DNA of 64,000 bases, taken from JAHZKS01 sp047404135 (GTDB lineage: Bacteria; Pseudomonadota; Alphaproteobacteria; Rickettsiales; JABSSG01). The notes under the pieces are model-generated. The model did not search any database, was not told the origin of the DNA, and saw only the letters and a program-made list of their open reading frames with translations. Made by a program: the position numbers and the translations under genes. Shown one piece after another: positions 1 through 9,504 of the stretch (positions within the stretch are counted from its first letter, which is position 1; the number at the start of each line of letters is the position of its first letter). The DNA is taken from assembly GCA_047404135.1 (NCBI GenBank), contig JBDOIT010000002.1, forward strand, positions 402,173-466,172, in the 5' to 3' direction.

Positions 1-6
1 AAGAAA

Positions 7-666
7 TTAAAGATCTGAAGTCACAGTAAAACTCATGAAGCTTGATGAAATATTATTGTTTCTAGCTTTTCTATGGTAAGACGTTTCTACGTATTCTTCT
101 GATTCTTCTTTCCATGCTTCCTCAGAATTTTGTGTAAAAGATGGATGCTTTTCTAATTCTTCCAAAATCCACTCCCTATAATCAGCATGATCTGTAGCAA
201 TCAAAAGCTTGCTTCCTTTTTTCATTTTTTCTTCAAGTAGATTAAGCAGAGCTTGGTTTATAACACGCCTTTTATGATGGCGTGCTTTTGGCCATGGGTC
301 TGGGAATAAAATGAACACTCTATTCAAGAAAGCCTCAGGCATTTCTTGCAATAAAATCCTAGCATCGTCATTAAAGATATAGATATTCTCAATATTATTC
401 TTTTTGATATTTTTCAGTAATTTCACAACTCCAGTAGTATATGGCTCACATCCAATAAAAATTTGCTCAGGGTTTTTCTGTGCGATGCTATTAATAAACT
501 CCCCACTACCAAACCCTATTTCAAAATTTATAGCACTAGACGTATCAAGGTTAACAAGGGTCCCCTGATCTATTTTATATTGTGGCAGGTAGTTTTCCAG
601 AATATCTCTATCCTTACTGGAGAGGCCTCGACCTCTCTTTACAAAAGATTTTATAAAGGCATTCAT
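7..666 (-). CDS. trmB: tRNA (guanine-N7-)-methyltransferase TrmB
   Basis: SAM-dependent enzyme that makes m7G46 in the tRNA variable loop. The SAM-binding glycine motif GFGSGEF is at residues 51-57 and the family signature FPDPWPKARHHKRR at about 121-134. The 219-residue length is usual for the family. I chose the ATG at 666 rather than the upstream in-frame start at 756: the upstream one would overlap secD by about 80 bases and add 30 residues unlike the family. With this start the gene begins 11 bases after the secD stop, at the end of the apparent yajC-secD-trmB operon. No strong Shine-Dalgarno sequence is visible. Confidence 0.93.
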   Translation of the reverse strand: MNAFIKSFVKRGRGLSSKDRDILENYLPQYKIDQGTLVNLDTSSAINFEIGFGSGEFINSIAQKNPEQIFIGCEPYTTGVVKLLKNIKKNNIENIYIFNDDARILLQEMPEAFLNRVFILFPDPWPKARHHKRRVINQALLNLLEEKMKKGSKLLIATDHADYREWILEELEKHPSFTQNSEEAWKEESEEYVETSYHRKARNNNISSSFMSFTVTSDL

Positions 667-677
667 GATGTTAAAAT

Positions 678-2216
678 TTAAGTAGTTTTCTCTCTGCAAT
701 GCATCCAAGTTAGAACAAATATCTTTGTTAATGTGATTGCCGTAAACATTGAGCACAATATTCCGATAGTTAGTGTAACTGCGAAACCTTTGATTAATCC
801 CGAGCCAAATACATATAAGAAAAATGCGGCTATTAATGTGGTTAGGTTGGAATCTAGAATAGTAGCAAACGCTTGCTCAAAACCTCTTTTGATAGAGTAA
901 TATGTAATAGATTTTCTATTAGACTCCTCTCTAATTCTTTCAAATATCAGAACATTTGCATCAACCGCCATACCAACAGTGAGTACTATCCCTGCGATAC
1001 CAGGAAGTGTTAGAGTTGCCTGAATGATTGTAAGTATAGATAGGATAAAAAGGATATTGAAAGCAAGAGCAAAACTAGCGAATACTCCAAAGATTCCATA
1101 AGTTATCACCATAAATACCATCACTGAAGCGATACCTATTAATGCTGATTTTTTACCAAGCGTTATGGAGTCTTCTCCTAAACTGGGTCCAACAATTTTT
1201 TCTTCAGCGACCTCTATAGGAGCAGGAAGTGATCCAGCTCGGAGTAACATAGCAAGCTCATTTGCGCTAGCCACTGTGAAGTTTCCAGAGATAATCCCAG
1301 ATCCACTTAATATAGGCTCATTTACAACGGGAGCACTTAGTACTTTATCGTCCAGTACAATCGCTAGCTGCTTACCTCTGTTATTTCTTGTTGCATCAGC
1401 AAAGAGTTTGGCCCCTAAGGTGTTAAAGGTGAAACTAACTCCAGCTTGGCCATTTTCATTATTCATAAATTTGGCATCGGTAAGCAAATCACCGCTTGCG
1501 ATTACCTGATTTTTTATTACATACCAAGAGCCTTTCGTATCCCCTGGAAGTAGCTTTGAACCACTTGGAACATATCCACTCAGAGCTTGGGAGAGAATAG
1601 TATTTGAGTCTACAAGGTGAAAGCCAAGTTTTGCAGTTTTACCTAACACTCTTTTTAGTTGCGTAGGGTCATCAAGACCTGGGACTTGTAGTAGGATTCC
1701 ATAATCTCCTTGTCTCTGAATCGAAGGTTCTTTCGTTCCAGTTTCATCAATCCTATGCCTAATGATTTCACGTGTTTGTTCAAGAACAGATTTATGCATT
1801 TTATCTAGCTTTTGATTGGAGTATTTTATGGTAAATCTTTGCTGATCACTCTCTATATCTAGATTATCATCTATCTTTCTAAGTATTTTTTGAACTTTTT
1901 TAATGTCTCCATGAGATACCGCAGAAAGGGTAACGCTATTTTTGTTTGCTCTTAATTTTGAGTACCTGAGCTTATTTTTGCGAAGAGATTTTCGTACCAT
2001 ATTGGAGGTTAATTCCATTTGGTCCTTCAGGTAAGATTCAAAATTCACCTTCAATAAAAGCTGAGATCCTCCTCTTAGGTCTAATCCAAAATTAATTTTT
2101 TGCTTCGGCAAAAGAGAAGTTTCTGACATAAAGAAGTTGGGAAGAGCGTACCAGGTTAATGATAAAGAAACTGCTAATATGGCAACAAATTTCCAATTCA
2201 AGATTTTGTTACGCAT
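678..2216 (-). CDS. secD: protein translocase subunit SecD
   Basis: Membrane component of the Sec translocon that uses proton-motive force to help pull exported proteins through SecYEG. TM1 lies near residues 8-30. The first conserved block (FGLDLRGG) is at 43-50, a large periplasmic domain follows, and five C-terminal TM helices include the signature VGMAVDANVLIFERIREE at 414-431. At 512 residues it is a normal stand-alone SecD. No secF follows; trmB does, so SecF must be encoded elsewhere. It starts 4 bases after the yajC stop, which suggests a yajC-secD unit. Confidence 0.96.
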   Translation of the reverse strand: MRNKILNWKFVAILAVSLSLTWYALPNFFMSETSLLPKQKINFGLDLRGGSQLLLKVNFESYLKDQMELTSNMVRKSLRKNKLRYSKLRANKNSVTLSAVSHGDIKKVQKILRKIDDNLDIESDQQRFTIKYSNQKLDKMHKSVLEQTREIIRHRIDETGTKEPSIQRQGDYGILLQVPGLDDPTQLKRVLGKTAKLGFHLVDSNTILSQALSGYVPSGSKLLPGDTKGSWYVIKNQVIASGDLLTDAKFMNNENGQAGVSFTFNTLGAKLFADATRNNRGKQLAIVLDDKVLSAPVVNEPILSGSGIISGNFTVASANELAMLLRAGSLPAPIEVAEEKIVGPSLGEDSITLGKKSALIGIASVMVFMVITYGIFGVFASFALAFNILFILSILTIIQATLTLPGIAGIVLTVGMAVDANVLIFERIREESNRKSITYYSIKRGFEQAFATILDSNLTTLIAAFFLYVFGSGLIKGFAVTLTIGILCSMFTAITLTKIFVLTWMHCREKTT

Positions 2217-2220
2217 TCAA

Positions 2221-2577
2221 TTACTTTTTTGTTGCAGCGGCATCTGCGGTAGGCCTTACAATTGATGCTATAGTAGACTTTAATGCTTCTACAGTTGTAC
2301 CTTTGGAGATCTCAACTACTATAATATTGTCTTCTTTTTCTTTTATGATTTTCCCGATTAAACCACCGGCAATAATTACCTTATCTCCTTTTTTTGCGGA
2401 GCTTATTAAAGCCTGTTGTGTTTTATGTTTTTTTGATTGCGGTCTAATGATCAAAAAGTAAAATACCACAAAAACCAATACCAGAGGAATGAAGCTCATA
2501 AAGGTATCTTTTGGTGAGGATGCTTCAACTTCTTCAGAGGCATTATTGCTAACTAATGTGATTTTTGTGTTTTCCAT
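2221..2577 (-). CDS. yajC: Sec translocon accessory protein YajC
   Basis: Small single-span membrane protein that associates with SecDF. A hydrophobic segment at about residues 29-45 is followed by the conserved IRPQSKK and by the G-D-x-V-x-x-x-G-G-x-x-G pattern (GDKVIIAGGLIGKI), typical of the family. The N-terminus carries about 25 extra polar residues before the helix, rich in Glu and Ser. It is immediately upstream of secD and 15 bases after the ABC transporter stop. Confidence 0.93.
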   Translation of the reverse strand: MENTKITLVSNNASEEVEASSPKDTFMSFIPLVLVFVVFYFLIIRPQSKKHKTQQALISSAKKGDKVIIAGGLIGKIIKEKEDNIIVVEISKGTTVEALKSTIASIVRPTADAAATKK

Positions 2578-2592
2578 TGATACCTTGATATG

Positions 2593-4338
2593 TTATTTCT
2601 GTTTCTTGTGATACAGTCTATAATACTCTTTCTTATTATCAAGCAATTCTTTGTGTTTTCCACTTTCGACCACAACTCCATTTTTCATCACATAGATAAG
2701 GTCAGCAGATTGTATAGAAGATAATCGGTGTGTAACGAATATAATAGTCTTTGAGGGTTTAAGTTTTTCTACTGCTTCTTTGATTGCTTGTTCGGAAGAT
2801 TGATCAAGAGATGAGGTTGCTTCGTCAAAAATCATTATTTTTGCATTTTTATACATTGCACGAGCTATGGCAATTCTTTGTCTTTGTCCCCCAGATAATT
2901 CAATTCCAAAATGCCCTACTTTAGTATTATATTTTTCTGGAAGATCTTGAACAAAATCCAGAGCTGCTGCTTTTGATGCGGCTTCTATCTTCTGCTTTGA
3001 GATTCTGGCTTTGCTACCGTAGTGTATGTTTTGTGTGATAGTAGAATTAAACAGCATAATATCTTGGCTTACTATGGATATATTTTCTCTTACAGATTGC
3101 GGAGAAACATCTTTTGTGTTTTGACCATCAATAAGTATTTTACCTGAACTGGGGTCATCAAATTTCAGGAGTAAATCGAGTAACGTAGATTTTCCACTAC
3201 CTGATTCACCAACAATAGCAACCATGCTATTTTTTTTGATAGACATTGAAACACCTTTCAATGCCTCTTTCCTGGCATACTTGAATCGTATATTTTCAAA
3301 AGTGATTTCAGGCTTTTTTACTGTAAGAGATTTCTTAAAATTTTGCCTTTCAATAACACTGGGCTCATCTATAACCAAAAATATTCTATTTGCAGAAGCT
3401 AGACCATTTTGTAAGGTGATGTTGAGTGATGCAAAGCTTTTCATGGGCTTATAGGCAGAGAATAAAGCAGCAATAAATGTAAAGAAGCTTCCTGGGCTCG
3501 TGTTTCCGGCTAGAACTTGCCTTCCTCCATAATATATTACGGAGGCAAAAGCTAGTCCACCCAACATTTCCATGATAGGAGATGCAAGAGATTCAACTTT
3601 TATAGATTTTACATAACATAGTAACAAGTCTGCAAGGGATTTTTTTGCAGATGCAAGTTCTTGCTTTTCTGCACAGAAGGATTTGATCGCCTTTATGTTT
3701 CTAACGCTTTCATCTAGCCTGACTGCATATCTGCTTAATTCTTCTTGTATGGCATGAGAGACTTTTGTTACCCGTTTGCCCATCTTCACTATAGGGAATA
3801 CACCTATGGGGAATACAACAAAAGCGATTAGAGCTAATATTGGGTCATTATAGAACATAAGTGCTAGGAGGAAGATAAGAGTAAGAGATTCTCTGAATAT
3901 GCTTACTAACATCAGGGAAATAGAGTTTTTTAGCGTTAAGATGTCATTTGTAAATCTAGAAAGAAAATGTCCAGAGGAATGCTGATTTAGAAATTTTAAA
4001 TCTGAATTTAGCAATTTCTTATATAAGTCTAACTGAATATCATTAATTACACTCTGGCCAACAAATTTAATTAAATAATCTTGCATGTACTCAGATGACG
4101 TCTTTACTAAAGTTATGAGAACAGCTACAGCGGGAATTAGTGTCATCAGATCCTTTTTATTATTCACCAATACGCCATCTAAAGCAGGCTTCACTAGCCA
4201 TACGTAGAATGCGCTAGCTGCAGCCGATGCAATCATAAAGAAAGCAGATATTAGTATTTTGTTTTTGTAAGGTGATATGTAAGACCCAAATATCCTCTTC
4301 AGCAGGCTAGAAGTGTTGTATTTTATATTAGAATCCAT
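2593..4338 (-). CDS. msbA: MsbA-like ABC exporter (lipid A flippase family)
   Basis: Half-transporter with an N-terminal six-helix exporter domain (about residues 20-310) fused to a nucleotide-binding domain. Walker A GESGSGKST is at 377-385, the signature LSGGQ at 481-485, Walker B IMIFDE at 501-506 and the switch His at 537 (VTHR). At 581 residues with this fold it most resembles MsbA, which flips lipid A-core across the inner membrane. Other multidrug exporters of the same subfamily cannot be excluded from sequence alone, but lptD and an LPS permease in this window fit an LPS role. It starts 8 bases after the response-regulator stop, so the two are probably co-transcribed. Confidence 0.85.
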   Translation of the reverse strand: MDSNIKYNTSSLLKRIFGSYISPYKNKILISAFFMIASAAASAFYVWLVKPALDGVLVNNKKDLMTLIPAVAVLITLVKTSSEYMQDYLIKFVGQSVINDIQLDLYKKLLNSDLKFLNQHSSGHFLSRFTNDILTLKNSISLMLVSIFRESLTLIFLLALMFYNDPILALIAFVVFPIGVFPIVKMGKRVTKVSHAIQEELSRYAVRLDESVRNIKAIKSFCAEKQELASAKKSLADLLLCYVKSIKVESLASPIMEMLGGLAFASVIYYGGRQVLAGNTSPGSFFTFIAALFSAYKPMKSFASLNITLQNGLASANRIFLVIDEPSVIERQNFKKSLTVKKPEITFENIRFKYARKEALKGVSMSIKKNSMVAIVGESGSGKSTLLDLLLKFDDPSSGKILIDGQNTKDVSPQSVRENISIVSQDIMLFNSTITQNIHYGSKARISKQKIEAASKAAALDFVQDLPEKYNTKVGHFGIELSGGQRQRIAIARAMYKNAKIMIFDEATSSLDQSSEQAIKEAVEKLKPSKTIIFVTHRLSSIQSADLIYVMKNGVVVESGKHKELLDNKKEYYRLYHKKQK

Positions 4339-4346
4339 AAGTATAG

Positions 4347-5063
4347 TTATGCTGTTTCAGATGATTCTAGACAATAACCAGAGGAACGTATAGTTTTTAT
4401 TGAGTGCGCGCGCTGTCCTGGCTCACTTAATGCGGATCTAAGTCTGTTAATATGTACATCTATAGTTCTTGGCTCAACATTTTTTGATTTTCCCCATACA
4501 TATTCCATAATATCTTCTCTAGAAAAAATTTTTTTAGGGTCTTCTATAAAGCATTTCAGGATCTTAAATTCTGTAGGGCCAAGATGAACTTCTCTTTTGT
4601 TTTTTGTTACTTTATAAGACATTAAGTTAATTGATATGTTCCCATAACTTAGAATTTTTTTTCTTAGATTAGGCTTGTGCTTATTCAGAGCATGGTTCAC
4701 CTTTGAGAGAATGTCGGAAGCGCTGTAATGCGACGGTATGTAATCATCAAACCCATTCTCTAAATCCATCAGATCATCAAGAGAGTCAGAATGGTCTGCA
4801 ACAATTAGCACAGGGATATCCCCAGAAGCCTGTTTGGTTTTAATTAAAGTACACACTTCTATTCCAGACAGCCCCTCCAACTTTGATTGCACAAGAACTA
4901 GGTGAGGTTTAGTTGACTGTGAGTTAAATAATTTTAAAGCATCATCGCTATTGTTTTTTGAAATAACTATAAACCCACTACGCTCTAATATATTGGATAT
5001 TGCTGTTCTGGAAACTAGGTCAGAATCTATAACCAAGATTGTCGGTGGTAGAAGCGATTGCAT
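4347..5063 (-). CDS. OmpR/PhoB-family response regulator with degenerate receiver domain
   Basis: Two domains: a receiver-like fold at about residues 8-125 and an OmpR-type winged-helix DNA-binding domain at about 140-235, with the typical LGPTEFKIL, SREDIMEYVWG, RTIDVHINRLR and IRSSGYCL blocks. The receiver has lost its chemistry. The phospho-acceptor Asp position is Gln59 (LVLVQSKLEG), the second acidic-pocket Asp is Ser14, the switch Thr is Ala89 and the conserved Lys is Ser111. It is therefore unlikely to be controlled by Asp phosphorylation. I chose ATG 5063; an upstream TTG at 5090 adds nine residues outside the fold. It lies 8 bases upstream of the msbA-like gene. Confidence 0.88.
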   Translation of the reverse strand: MQSLLPPTILVIDSDLVSRTAISNILERSGFIVISKNNSDDALKLFNSQSTKPHLVLVQSKLEGLSGIEVCTLIKTKQASGDIPVLIVADHSDSLDDLMDLENGFDDYIPSHYSASDILSKVNHALNKHKPNLRKKILSYGNISINLMSYKVTKNKREVHLGPTEFKILKCFIEDPKKIFSREDIMEYVWGKSKNVEPRTIDVHINRLRSALSEPGQRAHSIKTIRSSGYCLESSETA

Positions 5064-5092
5064 GATTAACACCGCATTACAAGTTAACAAAT

Positions 5093-5128
5093 TTTACATA
5101 TACATAACATGTTTCACTATTATGTAAA
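5093..5128. promoter_or_regulatory. inverted repeat upstream of the response regulator (candidate operator)
   Basis: The left arm TTTACATA (5093-5100), followed by a second overlapping copy ending in ACATAA, faces the right arm TTATGTAAA (5120-5128). It lies 30-65 bases upstream of the response-regulator ATG, in the only long gap between yggT and this operon. OmpR-family regulators bind repeated half-sites near their own promoters, so autoregulation is a reasonable but untested reading. Confidence 0.3.
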
Positions 5129-5158
5129 TGATATTTTACTTTTTTCAGAAAGTATTAT

Positions 5159-5458
5159 CTAAAAAGCTGAATTTACTACTCCGTATATAGCCATATTTTT
5201 TAAAAACCCGATTGCTAAATAAAGCGCCAGAGGCGAAAGATCTATTGCTCCAAATAAAGGTAGGAAGCGTCTAATCTTATTTAAGGCAGGCTTTATTATG
5301 GAGTCCAAAAAATGCTTTATGCTCCTGACAAAACGATTATCATAATTTATGATATCGAAATGAACCAACAAGCTGAGAATAATCCACGCTGTTAGGAAGA
5401 AAGAATATATATCCAGCATTGTTATCAGAAGCTTTAGTAATGAAGATACTATAAACAT
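5159..5458 (-). CDS. yggT: YggT family membrane protein
   Basis: Integral membrane protein of 99 residues with two hydrophobic segments (about 3-33 and 70-92). Between them sits the family pattern of a basic loop with DSIIKPALNKIRRFLP. YggT proteins are linked by context to division or osmotic protection, but the molecular role is not settled. It starts 4 bases after the htpG stop and is probably read with it. An internal ATG would shorten the protein by 13 residues. Confidence 0.85.
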   Translation of the reverse strand: MFIVSSLLKLLITMLDIYSFFLTAWIILSLLVHFDIINYDNRFVRSIKHFLDSIIKPALNKIRRFLPLFGAIDLSPLALYLAIGFLKNMAIYGVVNSAF

Positions 5459-5462
5459 ACCG

Positions 5463-7319
5463 CTATATCACGCATGATTTCAAAACATCTGTCATTCTTT
5501 TGGAGAAATCTACAGTATTTTGTAGGGGCTCTCCTTCTAAGATGCAAGCTTGATCAAAAAGAAGCCTTACTGAACCTTCTGTATGACAATTAGTAGCACC
5601 AGATTCTACTTTTTCTGCGATACGCTCTATCACTTTGTGTTTCGGGTTTATTTCTAATATCTTTGAAGATGGTGTTTTTAATTGCTTTTGTTCAGCAAGA
5701 AGCCTTTCCATTCTGATGTCCATTGCTCCCTCTCCTACAGCTAGACACACAGGACTATCTGTAAGCTTCTTGGAGATTTTTATATCTTTCACAGCTTCTC
5801 CTAAGGTTTCTTTAAAGTACTTCACTAGTTTTTCGTGGTCTTTTTTGTGCTTCTCGTCTGCTTTTTGATCATCCTTATCTTTACTAAGATCAATATCACT
5901 TCTAGTGACAGATTTAATGTCTTTTTCTTTATATTGACTTACGACATTTGTCCAAAAATTATCTACAGAGTCGGAGAACAGAAGGATATCAAACCCTTTC
6001 TCTGAGAATCCCTCTAGTTGTGGGTGATTTTTGATACTTTCTTCGCTATCTCCACTTATATAGTATATAGATTCTTGGTCTTCAGGCATGCTATCGATAT
6101 ACTCTTTCATCGTAATATATTTATCTGCCTTTAAGCTTTTGAATAAACAGGCATCCAAGATTTGCTCGTGGTTATTGCCAAACTCACAAAGGCCTTCTTT
6201 TAATGCAGCTCCAAAATTATCCCAGAATGTTATGTAAGAATCTCTATCTGAAGAAAGTTTTTTGCTTAATTCGGATATAACTTTTTTAGTTACGGCAGCT
6301 TTAATCTTTTCTAGCACTCTATTATGCTGCAGAGTTTCTCTGCTGATATTCAGAGGTAGATCTTGGGAGTCTATTACTCCGCGTAAGAAACGTAAATATT
6401 GAGGAATGACATCTACTCCTTCATCATTAATGAAGACTCTTTTGATATATAGCTTTACACTTCTTTTTCGGTCTGGGTGGAAGAGGTCAAAAGTTTTGCT
6501 ATCAGGTATGAAAAGTAAGTTTGTATACTCAACAGCACCTTCATTGTGGTTATGAATGGTTATCCAAGGGTCTCCTGGCAGAGAGGATACCTTTTTATAG
6601 AACGCACTGTAGTCTTCTTCTTTAATATCTGATTTAGATTTTTTCCAAAGAGCAGAGGAGCTATTGAGGGTAGCATTATCTTTTCCTTCTTCTTTGAACT
6701 CTACAGGGATAGAGATGTGATCAGAGTAAGCGCTTACTACATGGTTAATTTTAAACTGATCTAAATATTCTTCTTCTCCTTCTTTAAGATGTAATGTGAT
6801 TTCTGTTCCTACAGAGAAATCTTTGTCGTCTGATTCTGAGATAGTAAACTCACCATCTCCTTTTGATGACCATACCCATGCTTTATCTTCGAGTATTTTT
6901 TTTGTTTTTACTGACATAGAATTTGCAACCATGAATCCAGAATAGAAACCAACTCCAAATTGCCCAATTAACTCTAAGTCTTTATTCCCGTCTCCAGTGA
7001 GTTGCTCTAAGAATTTTTGTGTTCCGGACCTAGCAATAGTGCCAAGATTTTCTATGAGATCCTGCTTGTTCATTCCTATCCCATAATCTCTGAGGGATAA
7101 TGTTTTCTTTTCTTTATCAGCAGAGATTACTATTTTCAGAGCTTCGTGACTGATGGAATCTGTTTTTGCAGCTTCAAATCTTAATTTGTCAGATGCATCG
7201 GATGCATTGGAAATAAGCTCACGCAAGAAGATGTCTTTATTGGTGTAAAGGGAGTGGATCATTAAGTTTAAAACTTTTCCAACTTCTGCATCAAATTTCC
7301 TTGTTTCTACTTTGCTCAT
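5463..7319 (-). CDS. htpG: chaperone protein HtpG (Hsp90)
   Basis: Cytosolic ATP-dependent chaperone. The N-terminal GHKL ATPase has LRELISNASDASDK (about 33-46), the ATP-lid motifs DYGIGM and GTIARSGT, and GQFGVGFYS. The middle domain includes FLRGVIDSQDLPLNISRE. The protein is 618 residues, normal for bacterial Hsp90, and lacks a eukaryotic MEEVD tail. It is divergent from slt; a good promoter lies just upstream. Confidence 0.97.
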   Translation of the reverse strand: MSKVETRKFDAEVGKVLNLMIHSLYTNKDIFLRELISNASDASDKLRFEAAKTDSISHEALKIVISADKEKKTLSLRDYGIGMNKQDLIENLGTIARSGTQKFLEQLTGDGNKDLELIGQFGVGFYSGFMVANSMSVKTKKILEDKAWVWSSKGDGEFTISESDDKDFSVGTEITLHLKEGEEEYLDQFKINHVVSAYSDHISIPVEFKEEGKDNATLNSSSALWKKSKSDIKEEDYSAFYKKVSSLPGDPWITIHNHNEGAVEYTNLLFIPDSKTFDLFHPDRKRSVKLYIKRVFINDEGVDVIPQYLRFLRGVIDSQDLPLNISRETLQHNRVLEKIKAAVTKKVISELSKKLSSDRDSYITFWDNFGAALKEGLCEFGNNHEQILDACLFKSLKADKYITMKEYIDSMPEDQESIYYISGDSEESIKNHPQLEGFSEKGFDILLFSDSVDNFWTNVVSQYKEKDIKSVTRSDIDLSKDKDDQKADEKHKKDHEKLVKYFKETLGEAVKDIKISKKLTDSPVCLAVGEGAMDIRMERLLAEQKQLKTPSSKILEINPKHKVIERIAEKVESGATNCHTEGSVRLLFDQACILEGEPLQNTVDFSKRMTDVLKSCVI

Positions 7320-7359
7320 ATCCTATTCTCTGTTTTTTTGGTTTAGTAATGTTTCTTGT

Positions 7360-7389
7360 TATATAGTGATTGTCTCTTGCCGTTTCAAT
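7360..7389 (-). promoter_or_regulatory. htpG promoter
   Basis: Reading the minus strand, TTGAAA (7388-7383) is followed after 17 bases by TATATA (7365-7360), a near-consensus sigma-70 promoter about 40 bases before the htpG start. Shifted by one base the same site reads ATTGAA, 17 bases, CTATAT. This is close to the alphaproteobacterial RpoH pattern, as expected for a heat-shock gene. Which sigma factor uses it cannot be told by eye. Confidence 0.5.
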
Positions 7390-7511
7390 AGTTGAATAAA
7401 AAAAATATGATATTTTATATGTAATAATAATTAATACGATTTTCGAAAATTAATAAAGTATTAAACTAAGTTTGTTAATATTTCTGTTAAACGACTTTAT
7501 GTGTGGTTGAT

Positions 7512-9503
7512 ATGACAAGAAGAGGGTCATCTTTATATATATATATTATCTTTGCACTCTTTTTTTGTGTTGTATCCTACGATGCAGCCTATGCTAAGCC
7601 TTGCTCTGCTATGGATCTAATGTCTGAAGAGAGGTGGGACTCTGCTTTAAGATGCGCAAAATCGCAATCTAACCCATTGCTGGAGAAGATGGTGTTATGG
7701 GGTGAGTATAGAGGTAGTACTAGCTCAGCTAAGACAGAAGAGATACTAACTTTTGTTGCCAAGAATCCATCATTTCCAGATACTTGGCTTCTTCAATCTA
7801 TAGCAGAAAATAAAATCAACTCTGATACAGATAAGGCTTTTTTGAAAAAATGGTTTCGTAAAAAGCTTCCGGTTACTGATCAAGGTATAAAATATTATTT
7901 GGAGATAAATGGGAATCAATTGGGGAAAAAGAATCTGTCTGCATGGGTAAAAAAGGCGTGGATACATGTTGAATATAATGCTGCAGAGAGAAGGGGGTTT
8001 TTGGGTAAATATAGAAAACACCTTACACACAGTGATCATATTAAGAAAATAGACCATATGATCTGGCAGGGTTACACAAGAGTAGATAATGACTTATTGG
8101 GGTTGGTGAATAATGATTTTAGAAAGTTATTTGAAGCCCGTTTAAAAATACTTAGAAACCAAAGCAATATTAATTCTATAGTTTCCAGTGTTCCCAAAAA
8201 ACTAAGATCTGCTCCTGGATTCTTATACGCAAGGGCTGCTTGGTATCAGAAAAGAGGTCAGTACGGTAAAATAGCTAAATTGGTTCTGGATCATCATGGA
8301 TATGTAAGGACTTTAAGATCGGATGTTTGGTTTAAGATGAGAGCTCGAACTGCATTAGAGATGGCGCAAAAAGGCCATTATAAAACAGCATATGCAATGT
8401 CGAGCGTACATAACTACGGGAATGCTGTGAACTATGTAGATGGAGAGTGGTTTGCGGGTAAGGTTGCTTGGGTTTACCAGAATAATGCAAAGCGTGCTTT
8501 AAAACATTTTCAGAATATACAGAAGAAATCTAAATATGCGATCAGTAGATCTAAAAGTGCATATTGGTCTGGTTTAATGTACCAAAAACTAGGGAATAAG
8601 GATAAGGCAACTTCAAATTTTAACATTGCTGCAGAATATCCTGATACCTATTATGGGCAACTGGCAATTACTAAGATCAAAAGGAATAAGAACATTCAGC
8701 CTGTAGATAAAACACCTACTATCAGTCAGTCTGATAGGGATTGGGTAGAGAATAATGATTTTGTGCGGGCTAGTAGGATATTTGCAAAAGCAAAGCAGCA
8801 CCAGATCTCAAGAAAATTTGCAGCGGCAGCATATAGATATGCGAATACTGCTGGGAAAAAGTATCTGTTAACGCAGATAGGGTATCAGAAAAAGCTTTAC
8901 GCATTATCAGTGTTGTATAGCAAGATATCAGGACGCGGCGGGTTATTATTTGCAGAATCTGGATATCCTTTGGTGAATCTCAACTCAGCTAATAAAAGTG
9001 TTGAGAAGGCTTTGATACTATCTTTAATTAGGCAGGAAAGTGAGTTTGACACAAATGCTCTAAGTCCCGCTGGAGCAATGGGACTAATGCAGCTAATGTA
9101 CGCTACTGCGCAAGATGTTAGTAAAGACTTGGGTATCAGGATTAGTAAAGAGAAATTATTCAACAGTCCTTCATTAAATATCAAACTAGGAAGTCACTAT
9201 ATAGCTTCGCTACTAGAGAGATATGATAATCATTATATCCTAGCAATTGCTGCTTATAATGGTGGCCCACACAATGTTGATAAATGGATCAAAGCATATG
9301 GCGACCCCAGAGGTATGAGTGATCTTGATGATGTAGTGGAGTGGGTAGAAAAAATACCATTCTATGAGACTAGAGCGTATGTGCAGCATGTTCTAAGTAA
9401 TATGCAGATATATAAAAACATACTCAAAAGCCGTGCTCAGAAAACTAAAATTAAACAAGTTAAGATAAGTCTAGCGAATGATTTGGTAAGAAAATCTCGA
9501 TAA
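7512..9503 (+). CDS. slt: soluble lytic murein transglycosylase (Slt-like)
   Basis: Periplasmic enzyme that cleaves peptidoglycan between MurNAc and GlcNAc. A signal peptide (about 1-28, ending AYA before KPCSA) is followed by a long alpha-helical solenoid and a C-terminal goose-type SLT domain. The domain has SLIRQESEFD (catalytic Glu about 509), SPAGAMGLMQL, AYNGGP and the IPFYETRAYVQHVL block. I chose ATG 7512, which gives a good signal peptide; GTG 7503 adds three residues. It ends 1 base before the convergent small gene on the other strand. Confidence 0.92.
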   Translation: MTRRGSSLYIYIIFALFFCVVSYDAAYAKPCSAMDLMSEERWDSALRCAKSQSNPLLEKMVLWGEYRGSTSSAKTEEILTFVAKNPSFPDTWLLQSIAENKINSDTDKAFLKKWFRKKLPVTDQGIKYYLEINGNQLGKKNLSAWVKKAWIHVEYNAAERRGFLGKYRKHLTHSDHIKKIDHMIWQGYTRVDNDLLGLVNNDFRKLFEARLKILRNQSNINSIVSSVPKKLRSAPGFLYARAAWYQKRGQYGKIAKLVLDHHGYVRTLRSDVWFKMRARTALEMAQKGHYKTAYAMSSVHNYGNAVNYVDGEWFAGKVAWVYQNNAKRALKHFQNIQKKSKYAISRSKSAYWSGLMYQKLGNKDKATSNFNIAAEYPDTYYGQLAITKIKRNKNIQPVDKTPTISQSDRDWVENNDFVRASRIFAKAKQHQISRKFAAAAYRYANTAGKKYLLTQIGYQKKLYALSVLYSKISGRGGLLFAESGYPLVNLNSANKSVEKALILSLIRQESEFDTNALSPAGAMGLMQLMYATAQDVSKDLGIRISKEKLFNSPSLNIKLGSHYIASLLERYDNHYILAIAAYNGGPHNVDKWIKAYGDPRGMSDLDDVVEWVEKIPFYETRAYVQHVLSNMQIYKNILKSRAQKTKIKQVKISLANDLVRKSR

Positions 9504-9504
9504 G

